Shown here piece by piece: positions 50,693 to 59,576 of a stretch of DNA of 64,000 nucleotides. Numbering within the stretch: position 1 is the first letter of the stretch; every line of letters starts with the position of its first letter. Location of the stretch: assembly GCA_000720535.1 (NCBI GenBank), contig JOAZ01000030.1, forward strand, positions 1 to 64,000, in the 5' to 3' direction. This DNA comes from Streptomyces halstedii (GTDB taxonomy: Bacteria; Actinomycetota; Actinomycetes; Streptomycetales; Streptomycetaceae). Below the pieces are notes generated by a model. That model was not told the origin of the DNA. It worked only from the letters and a program-made list of their open reading frames with translations, and searched no databases. The translations under genes were made by a program, and so were the position numbers.

Positions 50693-51694
50693 CTGAGCCC
50701 CGAGGACGGGTCGTCGCCCTGCCCCACGGCCCCGGCACCGACTGGGCCCGCACCGCACTGGACCTCTCCGCCTTCGAGGAGCACCACGAGGGCATCCACG
50801 TCCTGGCGTTGAACACCCCGGCCACGGCGCAGAACTCAATCGACACCCTGTACCGCAATGCCCAGCACTTCGGGATCACCGTCGACATCACGCGCCGGCC
50901 CTTCATCGGCGATGCCGCCCGCCGTATCGCCCAGGCACTCGACGGGACGTGGGCGGTGGAGATCGGCAACCTCCAGCTACCCGAGTCCGACGCACGCCAG
51001 CGCTTGCGCTGGGCATGGTCCGCACCTGACGGCTCGCTGTCCTACACCGTGGGGGCCTACGGCGCACAGATGTCGGCCGCGGCGTTCCTCGCCCATGAGG
51101 ACGGGCGGGAACTGATAGTGGCCGAGAGGCCGTGGGACAAGCAGCTCCTCGTCGGCGCCCTCGCTTCCCATATCGACTTCCCCTCCCTGGGCATTCAGCC
51201 GCCGGCTAGCATCGTCGCCCCCACCGAGCAGGCAGCGCTGAAGAAGATCACCCGCACCGTGTTGCCCTCCTACGACCGGGCCTTGGCCGACGCCCATCTG
51301 CTGATGCTCGACGCCACCCTGGCTCAGGTGCGGGAAGCCCGTGACAGTGCGGAGCATGCCGGCCTGATGCCTCTGGCGTCCGCTCTCCGCCAGCACGCGC
51401 CGTACCTGATCCGGCAGCTGCGCAGCACACTGCCCGGACCTCTGGCCGCGCAGTCGGCTGCCGTCCTCGACCGTGCCGAGAGAACGTTCACCCTCGCGTC
51501 GCCTCCGGAGGACCAGGCCGCCAGTGTGCTGCTGGAGCACGGAGCGCGCCTGACCGAGATGACCCGTTCGCTCGATCACGGCCTCATCGACCGGCCGCAC
51601 CCGCACCCGCCGCCCCGCCCGGGCTGCCCCAGCCTCCGAGCGGGCCCGCCTCGCCTTCGCCCAACACCCCACCGCTTTCCCGCCACCACCGATA
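50693..51694 (+). pseudogene. Conserved hypothetical gene, 5' end lost and 3' frameshifted
   Basis: A clear protein frame: RGRVVALPHGPGTDWARTAL, DLSAFEEHHEGIHVLALNTP, NAQHFGITVDITRRPFIGDA, LRWAWSAPDGSLSYTVGAYG, PTEQAALKKITRTVLPSYDR and many later helices. It has no start after the IS-type end at 50692. Before the IS, at 48421 onward, the frame TAATAHITL behind CCGGAGAC may be the displaced start. Near 51590 the frame seems to shift, since the alternative frame reaches a TAG right before the next ribosome site. Its A..K....VLPSYDRALA segment resembles the 45708 family. Confidence 0.5.
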
Positions 51695-51705
51695 GGAGAT
51701 CTGCC

Positions 51706-52001
51706 TTGCCCGATGCACCAGCGGAATCGTTCACGCCGATTCGGCACATCATCACCGGCGAGATCACCACCACCGGCTACAACGCCGCCGCCCGGCGGAT
51801 CCTGCTCCAGGACGGCTTCGAAGAGACGCCAGGCTGCGCCTGCCGAGCGACGGAACCCGGTACGGAGCGGACGCACGGGCCTGCTCGGCAGCCAACGAGC
51901 TGCTCGTCGCCGCCCCCCTGCGCCTGGACCGAGCCCCCGGTCGGCCGGTGAGCGCCGACGGTACGCCCCAGTCCAGTCACCGATATCGGCAGAGTTCGTG
52001 A
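51706..52001 (+). pseudogene. Degenerate conserved hypothetical gene
   Basis: TTG 51706 has GGAG upstream and gives PDAPAESFTPIRHIITGEIT, TTGYNAAARRILLQDGFEE. Near 51830 protein character moves to another frame (DARLRLPSDGTRYGADARAC, SAANELLVAAPLRLDRAP), which stops at 52001. The pattern resembles the first 70 residues of a longer streptomycete family ('H..sGei...G......iL...GF......YHrLP'). The rest is missing. Confidence 0.45.
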
Positions 52002-52084
52002 TCCGCTCCGAGAGCGGCCCGCCCCTCCGGCACATCGCGAACCACGCCCGCACCTGCACCTGCACCTGTTGAAGGGGCCTCATT

Positions 52085-53290
52085 TTGACCACACCCGGAC
52101 CGCCTACCAGTCCAGTGCGCACCAAGGGCGGCGAACTACGGGCCAAGGTGGCCCGACTGCTGGCCGACCGGCCTGCGGACACGCTCACCATCGGGGACAT
52201 GGCCAGGCAGCTGGGCCACTCCCATGGCGCCGTCCGCAACGCGGTCCTGACCCTGGTGCGACGCGGCGAGGCCGACCAAGGCGGAACCGGACAACCGTCG
52301 TTCCGCGCGAACGCGAACACCGCCGCCGCCGCGCAGACCGCTGTGATCAGCCCACCGGGCACTCACGCTCCCCGCGCCCAGGCGGCCACGGCCCGCACGA
52401 CCATCACCGCAGCGGCCACGCCCAGACAGACCGGCCCGATCCGCCGCGCGGGGGGCCAGCTCTACCACCCCCGGGAGCTGGCCGATCTACCCGACGTCGA
52501 GGCGCTGAACCGTCTGCGTGACGCCGACGTGCCGGTGCTGCTCTACGGCCCTCCGGGCACCGGCAAGACGTCGCTGGTGGAGGCGGCCTTCCCGGACCTG
52601 CTCACCGTCGCCGGTGACGGCGACACCACGGTCGGCGATTTGATCGGCGAGTACACGCAGGCCGACAGTGGGGGTTACGTCTTCCAGTACGGTCCGCTGG
52701 TCACTGCGATGACCGAGGGCCGTGCCCTGCTGATCGACGATGCCACCTTGATCTCGCCGATGGTCTTGGCGGCGCTGTATCCCGCGATGGACGGGCGCCG
52801 GCAAATCCAGGTCAAGGCTCACAAGGGCGAGACGATCAAGGCCGAGCCGGGCTTCTACGTGGTGGCGGGCCACAATCCCGGCGTCCACGGCGCGGTGTTG
52901 ACGGAGGCGCTCGCCAGCCGGTTCAGCGTGCAGATCCAGATCGGCACGGACTATGACCTCGCCAAGGCGCTAAGGATCGATGCCCGGGTGGTCCGGGTCG
53001 CCCGACACCTCGCCCACCAGGTCGAACTCGGTGAGCTGGGCTGGGCCCCCCAACTGCGAGAGCTGCTGAGCTATCAGAAGACGGAGGCCGTCCTCGGCAC
53101 CCAGGCCGCGCTCGCGAACCTCGTCGGCATCGCTCCCGTGGAGGATCGCGACGCCGTCGCCGCCGCCATCATCAAGACTGTCGGCGTCACGAAGGTCGCG
53201 CCCCTCACCCTCGGCAAGCAGCTCCCCGCCTCAGCCGCCCGGCAGCCCCCGGGCAGCACCGTCTCCGCGCACCGGGGCCGCTCGCGATGA
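52085..53290 (+). CDS. MoxR-type AAA+ ATPase with N-terminal winged helix
   Basis: 401 residues from TTG 52085 behind AAGGGG. The N-terminal 70 residues form a HTH (VARLLADRPADTLTIGDMAR, QLGHSHGAVRNAVLTLVRRG). After a variable linker comes the AAA+ core: VPVLLYGPPGTGKTSLVEAA (Walker A, about 155), GRALLIDDATLISPMVLAAL (Walker B) and FYVVAGHNPGVHGAVLTEAL, ASRFSVQIQI (sensor and arginine region). MoxR ATPases work with VWA proteins as chaperones. Here the VWA partner overlaps the stop by 4 bases. Confidence 0.85.
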   Translation: MTTPGPPTSPVRTKGGELRAKVARLLADRPADTLTIGDMARQLGHSHGAVRNAVLTLVRRGEADQGGTGQPSFRANANTAAAAQTAVISPPGTHAPRAQAATARTTITAAATPRQTGPIRRAGGQLYHPRELADLPDVEALNRLRDADVPVLLYGPPGTGKTSLVEAAFPDLLTVAGDGDTTVGDLIGEYTQADSGGYVFQYGPLVTAMTEGRALLIDDATLISPMVLAALYPAMDGRRQIQVKAHKGETIKAEPGFYVVAGHNPGVHGAVLTEALASRFSVQIQIGTDYDLAKALRIDARVVRVARHLAHQVELGELGWAPQLRELLSYQKTEAVLGTQAALANLVGIAPVEDRDAVAAAIIKTVGVTKVAPLTLGKQLPASAARQPPGSTVSAHRGRSR

Positions 53291-55086
53291 GCGCACACCA
53301 CCACGTCCAGTCACCCGCCACCACCCGGGACGAGGACGCCGACCTCGCGCGCTGGGACGACGACGGCGCCCCGCCCGCGCAACCGCGTTCCTCCCCGGCC
53401 GCGTGGCTGCGCGTGGGAGCCGAACTCGGCGACCGGCTGGTCGCCCTCTCCGGCCGCCAGGACCTCCTCGTCACCTGCCGCCCCGGCACGCGCAGCGGCG
53501 CACCGGCCGCGTTCTTCCCCACTCTGGGCGAGGTCGAGTTCGACGCCCGCCTGTTCGCCCCGCTGAAGCCCCACGAGATCCATCCGCAGATCGTGGGCGA
53601 CGAGGAGCGCTATCCCGCCGCCTGGGGCGTCTTCGTCCACGAGGCCGCGCATGCGGCCCACTCCGTCTGGACCCATCCTGACGGAACCAACCCCCGCGTC
53701 GTGGAGGCCGCGCTCCTGCTGGAGGAGAGCCGTGTCGAAGGCGCACACCTGATCACGCGGCCCACGGACCGCACGTACCTGCGCACCAGTGCCCGAACCC
53801 TGGTCATGCCCGACATCGCCCACCCCACCCTCCAGGGCATCGAGCACGCCGCCTCCGTGGCGGCCCTGATCCTCGGCCGCCGCGACGTCGGCATCCTGGA
53901 CGCCGGCGAGACCCGGGCCGTCTCCGATCTATGCGAAAAGGTGCTGGGCAAAGACCTGCTGGCCACCCTCACCCGCATCTGGACCGCATCCCACCAGTGC
54001 GCCGACCACGACGCCACGACCATGCTCGCGCACGGTCAAGAATGGTGCGATGCTCTGGATGCTGCGGCCCCTGCCCTGCCCGTGCCGGACAATCTCACCG
54101 ATCTGCTGTCCGGCGCCGTGGGGGTCGTCATGGACAGCACGGCGGCCACCGACGCCGCCGACCTCGCGGCACAGGACGCAGCGAACAACGCCATGGCGTC
54201 GCGGTCCAAGGCGCAGGCTCAGGACCGCGCCCAGCGGGCCGGCCAGCGACGCAAAGCCGCCGCCACCGCCAAGAGCGTCTTCAACACCCGTGGCACCACC
54301 GTCAACCCCGACGGCACAACGGTGCCCCACAGCACCCCAGTCACCGGCACCCGTCGGCCCACCGCCGCCGAGCAGAGTGCCGCCGCGCGCCTGAGCCGTG
54401 CCCTGCGGGCCGCCGCCTACCGCGAGCGGACCGAGAAGCGGACCACCAGCCCCACCCCGCCCGGCCGCCTCAACATGCGCGCGGCCCTCGCCCGCGACGC
54501 TCAGCGCGCGGCCGGGTCGGTCCCCACCGCGGAGCCATTCACCCACACCCGCCGCCGGAACTCTCCCACCCCACCGCTGCGTGTGGGTATCGCCGTCGAT
54601 GTCTCCAGCTCCATGCGTGCCGCCTGCGCGCCCGTCGCGTCCGCTGCCTGGATCGTGGCACGCGCGGCAGCCCTGACCGACCCCGAGTCCCTTACCGCCA
54701 CCATCGCCTACGACCAGCACCTGACCGCATTGATCCGCCCCACCCACCGCGCACCAGAGCGCGTGACGACGTTCGATGCCACCGGCGGCCACCACAACCT
54801 CGGCGACGCCATCGACGCACTCGATCACGGCCTCGAACTCAGCCGCCCCGGCGCCGGCCGCCTCCTTGTGATTGTCACCGACGCCCTGTACGGCAGCGAC
54901 GAAACCGCTCAAGCCGTCACCCGCGTCAAGCGGCTCTCGACCGCCGGCTGCGCCGTACTCCAGCTCACCCTCACCGCCAGGTCCCAGCACCTGCCGGGGA
55001 CCACTCTGCTGCACCTGCCCCGGCCCTCCAGCGCTCCCGTCGCCATTGCCACGGCGGCCACCGACGCCATCCGCAGGACACGCTGA
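53287..55086 (+). CDS. VWA-domain protein with a metallopeptidase-like N-terminus
   Basis: 599 residues. The N-terminal domain has HPQIVGDEERYPAAWGVFVH EAAHAAHS; the HEAAH zinc-protease motif is at about 118-122, and LLEESRVEGAHL downstream may give a third ligand. A helical middle (LSRALRAAAYRERTEK) precedes a C-terminal VWA domain with VGIAVDVSSSMRAACAP (MIDAS DxSxS, about 437), ATGGHHNLGDAIDAL and LLVIVTDALYGSDE. With the MoxR ATPase it forms a CobN/S-T or CbbQ/O-like pair. Cell function and substrate unknown. Confidence 0.8.
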   Translation: MSAHHHVQSPATTRDEDADLARWDDDGAPPAQPRSSPAAWLRVGAELGDRLVALSGRQDLLVTCRPGTRSGAPAAFFPTLGEVEFDARLFAPLKPHEIHPQIVGDEERYPAAWGVFVHEAAHAAHSVWTHPDGTNPRVVEAALLLEESRVEGAHLITRPTDRTYLRTSARTLVMPDIAHPTLQGIEHAASVAALILGRRDVGILDAGETRAVSDLCEKVLGKDLLATLTRIWTASHQCADHDATTMLAHGQEWCDALDAAAPALPVPDNLTDLLSGAVGVVMDSTAATDAADLAAQDAANNAMASRSKAQAQDRAQRAGQRRKAAATAKSVFNTRGTTVNPDGTTVPHSTPVTGTRRPTAAEQSAAARLSRALRAAAYRERTEKRTTSPTPPGRLNMRAALARDAQRAAGSVPTAEPFTHTRRRNSPTPPLRVGIAVDVSSSMRAACAPVASAAWIVARAAALTDPESLTATIAYDQHLTALIRPTHRAPERVTTFDATGGHHNLGDAIDALDHGLELSRPGAGRLLVIVTDALYGSDETAQAVTRVKRLSTAGCAVLQLTLTARSQHLPGTTLLHLPRPSSAPVAIATAATDAIRRTR

Positions 55087-55093
55087 GACGACG

Positions 55094-55197
55094 CAGGCCA
55101 CCACACCACACCCCAACAGAGAGGCACTCGATTTGAAGCCGCAGAACAACCGCGCGACCTCGAACGCAACGCCCGTGAAACAGAACTATCCGGGAGT
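55094..55197 (+). repeat. Left direct repeat (attL-like) of the arsenic island
   Basis: This segment includes the ribosome site, TTG start and first about 21 codons (MKPQNNRATSNATPVKQNYP) of the gene now read from 59514. It matches 59478-59576 in the same orientation; the central 71 bases agree at 65 positions, with a 21-base identical core starting GACCTCGAACGC. After it the frame diverges at once, so it is a cut-off gene start. Confidence 0.75.
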
Positions 55198-55269
55198 TGC
55201 TGGTACAGCGGGATGTTCCAACGTGATGAATGCCCGGCTTCGGCAGGTACCGCGCTGGGGGCGGAGGGG

Positions 55270-55686
55270 TCAGGTATGCACGGCGCGGATCTCGTCGATC
55301 AGTGTCTGCACGTGTTGCCGGATCTCATCGCGAATCGGGCGTACGGCTTCGATGCCCTGACCTGCGGGGTCGTCGAGTTGCCAGTCGAGGTAAGTCTTGC
55401 CGGGGAAGATCGGGCAGGCGTCACCGCAACCCATGGTGATGACGTAGTCGGATGCCCGGACGTCTTCGGCCGTCAGCACCTTGGGTGTGGCCTTGGTGAT
55501 GTCGATGCCCGCTTCGGCCATGGCTTCGATGGCGGCCGGGTTGACCTGGTCCGCGGGCAAGGAGCCTGCGGACCGCACCTCGATGCGGTCGCCGGCGAAG
55601 TGAGTGAGGAAGCCAGCGGCGATCTGGGAGCGTCCGGCGTTGTGGACGCAGACGAACAGGACCGAGGGCTTAGCGACGTCAGACAC
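55270..55686 (-). CDS. arsC: Arsenate reductase, low-molecular-weight phosphatase type
   Basis: 138 residues from GTG 55686. The phosphate loop is FVCVHNAGRSQIA (Cys13, Arg19), the CX5RS form of thioredoxin-type ArsC. Later motifs are VITMGCGDACPIFPGKTYLD, with the two redox cysteines, and DWQLDDPAGQG. It reduces arsenate to arsenite in the cytoplasm for export by ACR3. The start overlaps the acr3 3' end by 8 bases, so it is part of one leftward arsR-acr3-arsC operon. Confidence 0.93.
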   Translation of the reverse strand: MSDVAKPSVLFVCVHNAGRSQIAAGFLTHFAGDRIEVRSAGSLPADQVNPAAIEAMAEAGIDITKATPKVLTAEDVRASDYVITMGCGDACPIFPGKTYLDWQLDDPAGQGIEAVRPIRDEIRQHVQTLIDEIRAVHT

Positions 55687-56788
55687 GAGCGGAGCCTTCC
55701 GGTTCGGCGGCCGATACGGCTGCCGGGGCTTGGGTGTTGGGGAAGTATCGGCGGGCGGCGAGCGCGACATACACGAGGCCGATCAGGACGGGGACCTCGA
55801 TGAGTGGGCCGACGACACCGGCGAGGGCCTGGCCGCTGGTGGCGCCGAAGGTGGCGATGGCGACCGCGATGGCCAGCTCGAAGTTGTTGCCCGCCGCGGT
55901 GAAGGCGAGCGTTGTCGCCTTCGGGTAGTCGAGGCCGACTGCCTTGCCCAGAGCCATGGATCCAGCCCACATCAGCGCGAAGTACACGAGCAGCGGCAGC
56001 GCGATCCGGGCCACGTCGAGAGGCTTGGAGGTGATCGCGTCGCCTTGGAGCGCGAACAGCACCACGATGGTGAAGAGCAGTCCGTACAGGGCGAAGGGCC
56101 CGATCCGGGGGATCAGCTTCGTCTCGTACCAGGTGCGGCCCTTGGCCTTCTCGCCCAGGCGGCGGGTCAGGAATCCGGCAGCCAGCGGGATGCCGAGGAA
56201 GATCAGGACGCTGCGGGCGATCTCCCACATCGACACGTCCAGTGTGGTCTGCTCCAGGCCGAGCCAGCCGGGCAGGACGGAGAGGTAGAACCAGCCGAGC
56301 AGGCTGAACGCCAGGACCTGGAAGACGGAATTGAGGGCCACGAGGACGGCGGCGGCTTCGCGGTCGCCGCAGGCGAGGTCGTTCCAGATGATGACCATGG
56401 CGATGCAGCGGGCCAGCCCAACGATGATCAGCCCGGTGCGGTACTCGGGCAGGTCGGGCAGGAAGATCCAGGCGAGCGCGAACATCAGCGCCGGGCCGAG
56501 CACCCAGTTCAGGAGTAGGGACGGCAGCAGCAGGCGGCGGTCCCGGGTGACGGTGTCGAGCCGGTCGTAGCGCACCTTGGCCAGGACCGGGTACATCATC
56601 ACGAGAAGGCCGAGCGCGATCGGCAGCGAGACGCCAGTGACAGTGACCTTCGCCAGTGCGTCGCCGAGGCCGGGCACGAGACGGCCCAGGCCGAGCCCGG
56701 CGGCCATCGCGACGAGGATCCAGACGGCAAGGTAGCGGTCCACGAAGGACAGCCGCGCCGCGACCGGCGCGGTGGTCGGGTCGCTCAC
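55679..56788 (-). CDS. acr3: ACR3-family arsenite efflux transporter
   Basis: 369 residues, ten membrane helices. Diagnostic segments are FVDRYLAVWILVAMAAGLGL, YPVLAKVRYDRLDTVTRDRR, LNWVLGPALMFALAWIFLPD, GLARCIAMVIIWNDLACGD (conserved functional Cys) and ATTLAFTAAGNNFELAIAVA. It exports arsenite using the proton gradient. Length is normal. Its ATG overlaps the arsR stop as ATGA. Confidence 0.95.
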   Translation of the reverse strand: MSDPTTAPVAARLSFVDRYLAVWILVAMAAGLGLGRLVPGLGDALAKVTVTGVSLPIALGLLVMMYPVLAKVRYDRLDTVTRDRRLLLPSLLLNWVLGPALMFALAWIFLPDLPEYRTGLIIVGLARCIAMVIIWNDLACGDREAAAVLVALNSVFQVLAFSLLGWFYLSVLPGWLGLEQTTLDVSMWEIARSVLIFLGIPLAAGFLTRRLGEKAKGRTWYETKLIPRIGPFALYGLLFTIVVLFALQGDAITSKPLDVARIALPLLVYFALMWAGSMALGKAVGLDYPKATTLAFTAAGNNFELAIAVAIATFGATSGQALAGVVGPLIEVPVLIGLVYVALAARRYFPNTQAPAAVSAAEPEGSARV

Positions 56789-57165
56789 GAGGCGGCCTCC
56801 GCGGGCTGTCCGGGGCGGGTCAGGAGGCTGGCGAGCTTGTCGGTCATCTCCGGCAGCAGCCAGTAATAGACCCAGGTACCGCGCCGCTCGCAGTCGATTA
56901 GTCCGGCCTGCCGCAGCAGCTTCAGGTGGTGGGAGATCGTCGGCTGGGACAGGTCGAAGGCCGGGGTGAGGTCACAGACGCAGATCTCCCCGCTTTCGCG
57001 CGAAGCGATCATCGACAGCAGCCGCAGGCGAACAGGGTCACCGAGCGCCTTGAACACTTTGGCCAGCTTGACCGCCTGCTCCTCGCCCAACGGCGTGGTC
57101 AACAGGCCGGGACAGCAGCCGTTGGCATCGTCCTGGCCGAGCACCGCCAGTTCTTGTTTCGACAT
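56785..57165 (-). CDS. arsR: ArsR-family arsenic-responsive repressor
   Basis: 126 residues with a winged helix (VKLAKVFKALGDPVRLRLLS, FDLSQPTISHHLKLLRQAGL, IDCERRGTWVYYWLLPE). Candidate metalloid ligands are the ICVCDL pair (C62, C64, on the helix usually binding arsenite) and a second Cys pair near the N-terminus (NGCCPG, C17-C18). It should repress its own operon and arsM from a palindrome at 57194-57209 and release on arsenite. Confidence 0.93.
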   Translation of the reverse strand: MSKQELAVLGQDDANGCCPGLLTTPLGEEQAVKLAKVFKALGDPVRLRLLSMIASRESGEICVCDLTPAFDLSQPTISHHLKLLRQAGLIDCERRGTWVYYWLLPEMTDKLASLLTRPGQPAEAAS

Positions 57166-57193
57166 GCCTCTATGTTGACGAACTTCGAAGCAA

Positions 57194-57209
57194 GATGCAA
57201 GCTTGCATC
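57194..57209. promoter_or_regulatory. Probable ArsR operator
   Basis: A perfect 16-bp palindrome, GATGCAAGCTTGCATC, lies in the 95-bp gap between divergent arsR and arsM. Another CATCGA lies nearby. Its position 29 bases before the arsR start and 52 before arsM fits control of both promoters. Confidence 0.75.
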
Positions 57210-57260
57210 GAGAAGCATCGAATCAAACTGCTTAGCTCTTGCCCACCCAGGAGGTATGCC

Positions 57261-58079
57261 ATGAGCGACCAGTCCACCGACCTGCGCGAAACCGTCCGCG
57301 AGCGCTACGCCGCTGCAGCCGTCCAGGTCACCGAGGGCGGAACCGCGTGTTGCGGCCCGCAGGCCATCGAGGTTGACGACAACTTCGGCTCCACCCTGTA
57401 CGCGGCCGACGAGCGCGATTCTCTGCCGGCGGAGGCGATCGCCGCCTCCCTCGGCTGCGGCAACCCCACCGCGGTGGCCGACCTCCACGAAGGAGAGCGC
57501 GTCCTGGACCTCGGCTCCGGCGGCGGCATCGACGTCCTGCTCTCCGCCCGTCGGGTCGGCGCGAGCGGCAAGGCGTACGGCCTGGACATGACCGAGGAGA
57601 TGCTCGCCCTCGCCCTGGCCAACCAGAAGAAGGCCGGCGCCACCAACGTCGAGTTCCTCAAGGGCACCATCGAAGCGATCCCCCTCCCGGCGAACACCAT
57701 CGACGTGGTCATCTCCAACTGCGTCATCAACCTGTCCACCGACAAGCCCGCCGTGTTCGCCGAAATGTTCCGCGTCCTGGCGCCAGGCGGCCGAATCGGC
57801 ATCTCGGACGTCGTCGCCGACGATATCCTCACGTCTGAACAGCGCGCCGAACGCGGCGACTACGTCGGCTGCATCGCCGGCGCGCTGTCCTTCGCCGAAT
57901 ACCACGAGGGCCTCGTGGCGGCCGGGTTCACGGACATCGAACTCAGCCCGACGCACGCGGTCGCCGACGGCATGCACTCCGCCATCGTCCGTGCGGTCAA
58001 GCCCGCGACCGCGCCCATCAGCGTCGGATCCGGTGCGGCACTGCCGCTGGACCAGGATGATTCCGGCTGCTGCAGCTGA
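57261..58079 (+). CDS. arsM: Arsenite S-adenosylmethyltransferase
   Basis: 272 residues from ATG 57261 with CAGGAGGT upstream. The SAM site is ERVLDLGSGGGIDVLLSARR and AYGLDMTEEML. Arsenite-binding cysteines are present at 66 (SLGCGNPT), 154 (VISNCVINLS) and 204 (DYVGCIAGAL); CC pairs lie at 30-31 and at the C-terminus (SGCCS). It methylates arsenite toward volatile or less toxic forms. It is divergent from arsR and shares the operator region. Confidence 0.93.
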   Translation: MSDQSTDLRETVRERYAAAAVQVTEGGTACCGPQAIEVDDNFGSTLYAADERDSLPAEAIAASLGCGNPTAVADLHEGERVLDLGSGGGIDVLLSARRVGASGKAYGLDMTEEMLALALANQKKAGATNVEFLKGTIEAIPLPANTIDVVISNCVINLSTDKPAVFAEMFRVLAPGGRIGISDVVADDILTSEQRAERGDYVGCIAGALSFAEYHEGLVAAGFTDIELSPTHAVADGMHSAIVRAVKPATAPISVGSGAALPLDQDDSGCCS

Positions 58080-58106
58080 CACATTTTGCACCGTCGGCGC
58101 CTCCGG

Positions 58107-59449
58107 TCACGGCACACGCGGGGGCGTGACTGGGCCATCGTGGCTCGCCGGTCGGGCGCCGCCTGCTGTGCGGGCCCGGTGGGCACCGTACGTGGCGTCC
58201 TCGCCGCCGCTTTCGGCGATCCAGTTCGCGGCGGTCTGCTCGCTGAAGCGAGCAGGCGGCTGAAGATGATCGCGGGAAGTTCGGCGACGAGGTCCATGAG
58301 CGAGGCGTTGCGGGTGGGCCGGGGCCGGATGCCGAGGGCCTTGAGTCTGCGGGACATGCTGACTGGCTCCATCGGCCGGCCGGTACGGGAACCGGGGAAC
58401 AGCCAGCGGCTGGGGCCGGGTTCGAGTCGGTGGGCCTTGCTGACCGGGTGGCGCACCAGTTCGCGGATCATGGTGTCGAGCGGCGGCGGGATCTCCACCG
58501 GATGGGTGCCCAGGCGCAGTCGCAGTGTGGTGCCGTCGTCGAGGACGTCGTCCCGGGTGAGGGCGCAGATCCGGGACGGCGGTTGCGCGAACAGCAGCAG
58601 GAGCAGTCCGGCTGTGCGGTCGCGGACGGTGATACCGGGCTCTTGGACGAGCCGGTGCACCAGGTGCCAGCGGGTGTCGGCCGCGACGATATCGGCGGCC
58701 AGCGAGCTGGTGTAGTAGGGGGCCGTCAGGGCTTGGGGGTGCTGGTGGCGCCCCCAGCTCCGGTGCAGCAGCGTTGCGGTGAAAGTCGACCGTGTCCAGA
58801 CGGGACGTTTCCGTACACCGGCTGCCCCACCCGTACATGACCTTGAAGACCGTGGCGTCCCGGTACGCCGCCAAGGCGCCCTTCCGGCCCAGCCGCACCG
58901 CACGCTCGACCTGGTCGTCGGCGTAGTCGAAGAAAGTCTGCAGCTCGGTCCGCGTCATCGGTCGGCGGACCGGTCGGCCTTCACACTCGACCAAAGGGGC
59001 ACGGTGTTCCACTCATGGCAGATCTGAACCGGGTGGGTCCCAAAACGCTCTTCGCACTCAGCCGGCCACTGATAGTGCGGCGAAGTGACGTAATCGCAGA
59101 ACAGTCGGATCGCGCCCTGGTAGTTGCGGATCGTCGACTCCGCTCTCCGCGCGACACCGATGAGGTGCGTCATCCAGTCGTCGAGGTCCGACGCGGTCCA
59201 CTGCCACGGATAGGCGTTCGTGAAGTCCGAGAACCGCTCCACCACCCGGAGCCGGTCACCGATCGTCTTCGGTTGGAGACGTCGTCCACCGCGCTGCTGA
59301 CGTGTCCACCCCTCCAGCATCGCCTCGAAGACCGCGTCCTCGGGACGCAGCAACGACACACCCTGCAGCAAAACCAGCTGCGCGGAAGCGTTCCCTGGGC
59401 CGCCACCAAGCACCATCAGCTGCCTCCGTCCGCCGCGTGAATCGTGCAT
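58107..59449 (-). pseudogene. Degenerate tyrosine recombinase (site-specific integrase) locus
   Basis: The 5' part encodes a core-binding domain (QPKTIGDRLRVVERFSDFTN, WTASDLDDWMTHLIGVARRA, YQGAIRLFCDYVTSPHYQWP, HEWNTVPL). Near 58990 the frame shifts to PLVECEGRPVRRPMTRTELQ and ALAAYRDATVFKVMYGWGSR. A third frame carries another recombinase's catalytic end (DRTAGLLLLLFAQPPSRICA, LTRDDVLDDGTTLRLRLGTH, SRWLFPGSRTGRPMEPVSMS), shifting again near 58250 to SEQTAANWIAESGGEDATYG. At least three frame breaks make it inactive. It was probably the mover of the arsenic island. Confidence 0.75.
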
Positions 59450-59477
59450 CCAATGCACGAAGCTCCGCAACGCCCCA

Positions 59478-59576
59478 GGCCACCAGCCCGTCCCTTGCAG
59501 AAAGGCTCTCGATTTGAAGCCGCAGAACAGCCGCACGACCTCGAACGCAACGCCCGTTAAACGGAATTACCCGGGA
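59478..59576 (+). repeat. Right direct repeat (attR-like) of the arsenic island
   Basis: The same orientation as 55094-55197, including GCAGAAAGG, CTCGATTTGAAG and the start codons MKPQNSRTTSNATPVKRNYP. Here the repeat runs on into an intact gene. The pair suggests insertion of about 4.4 kb with regeneration of the gene start. Confidence 0.75.
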
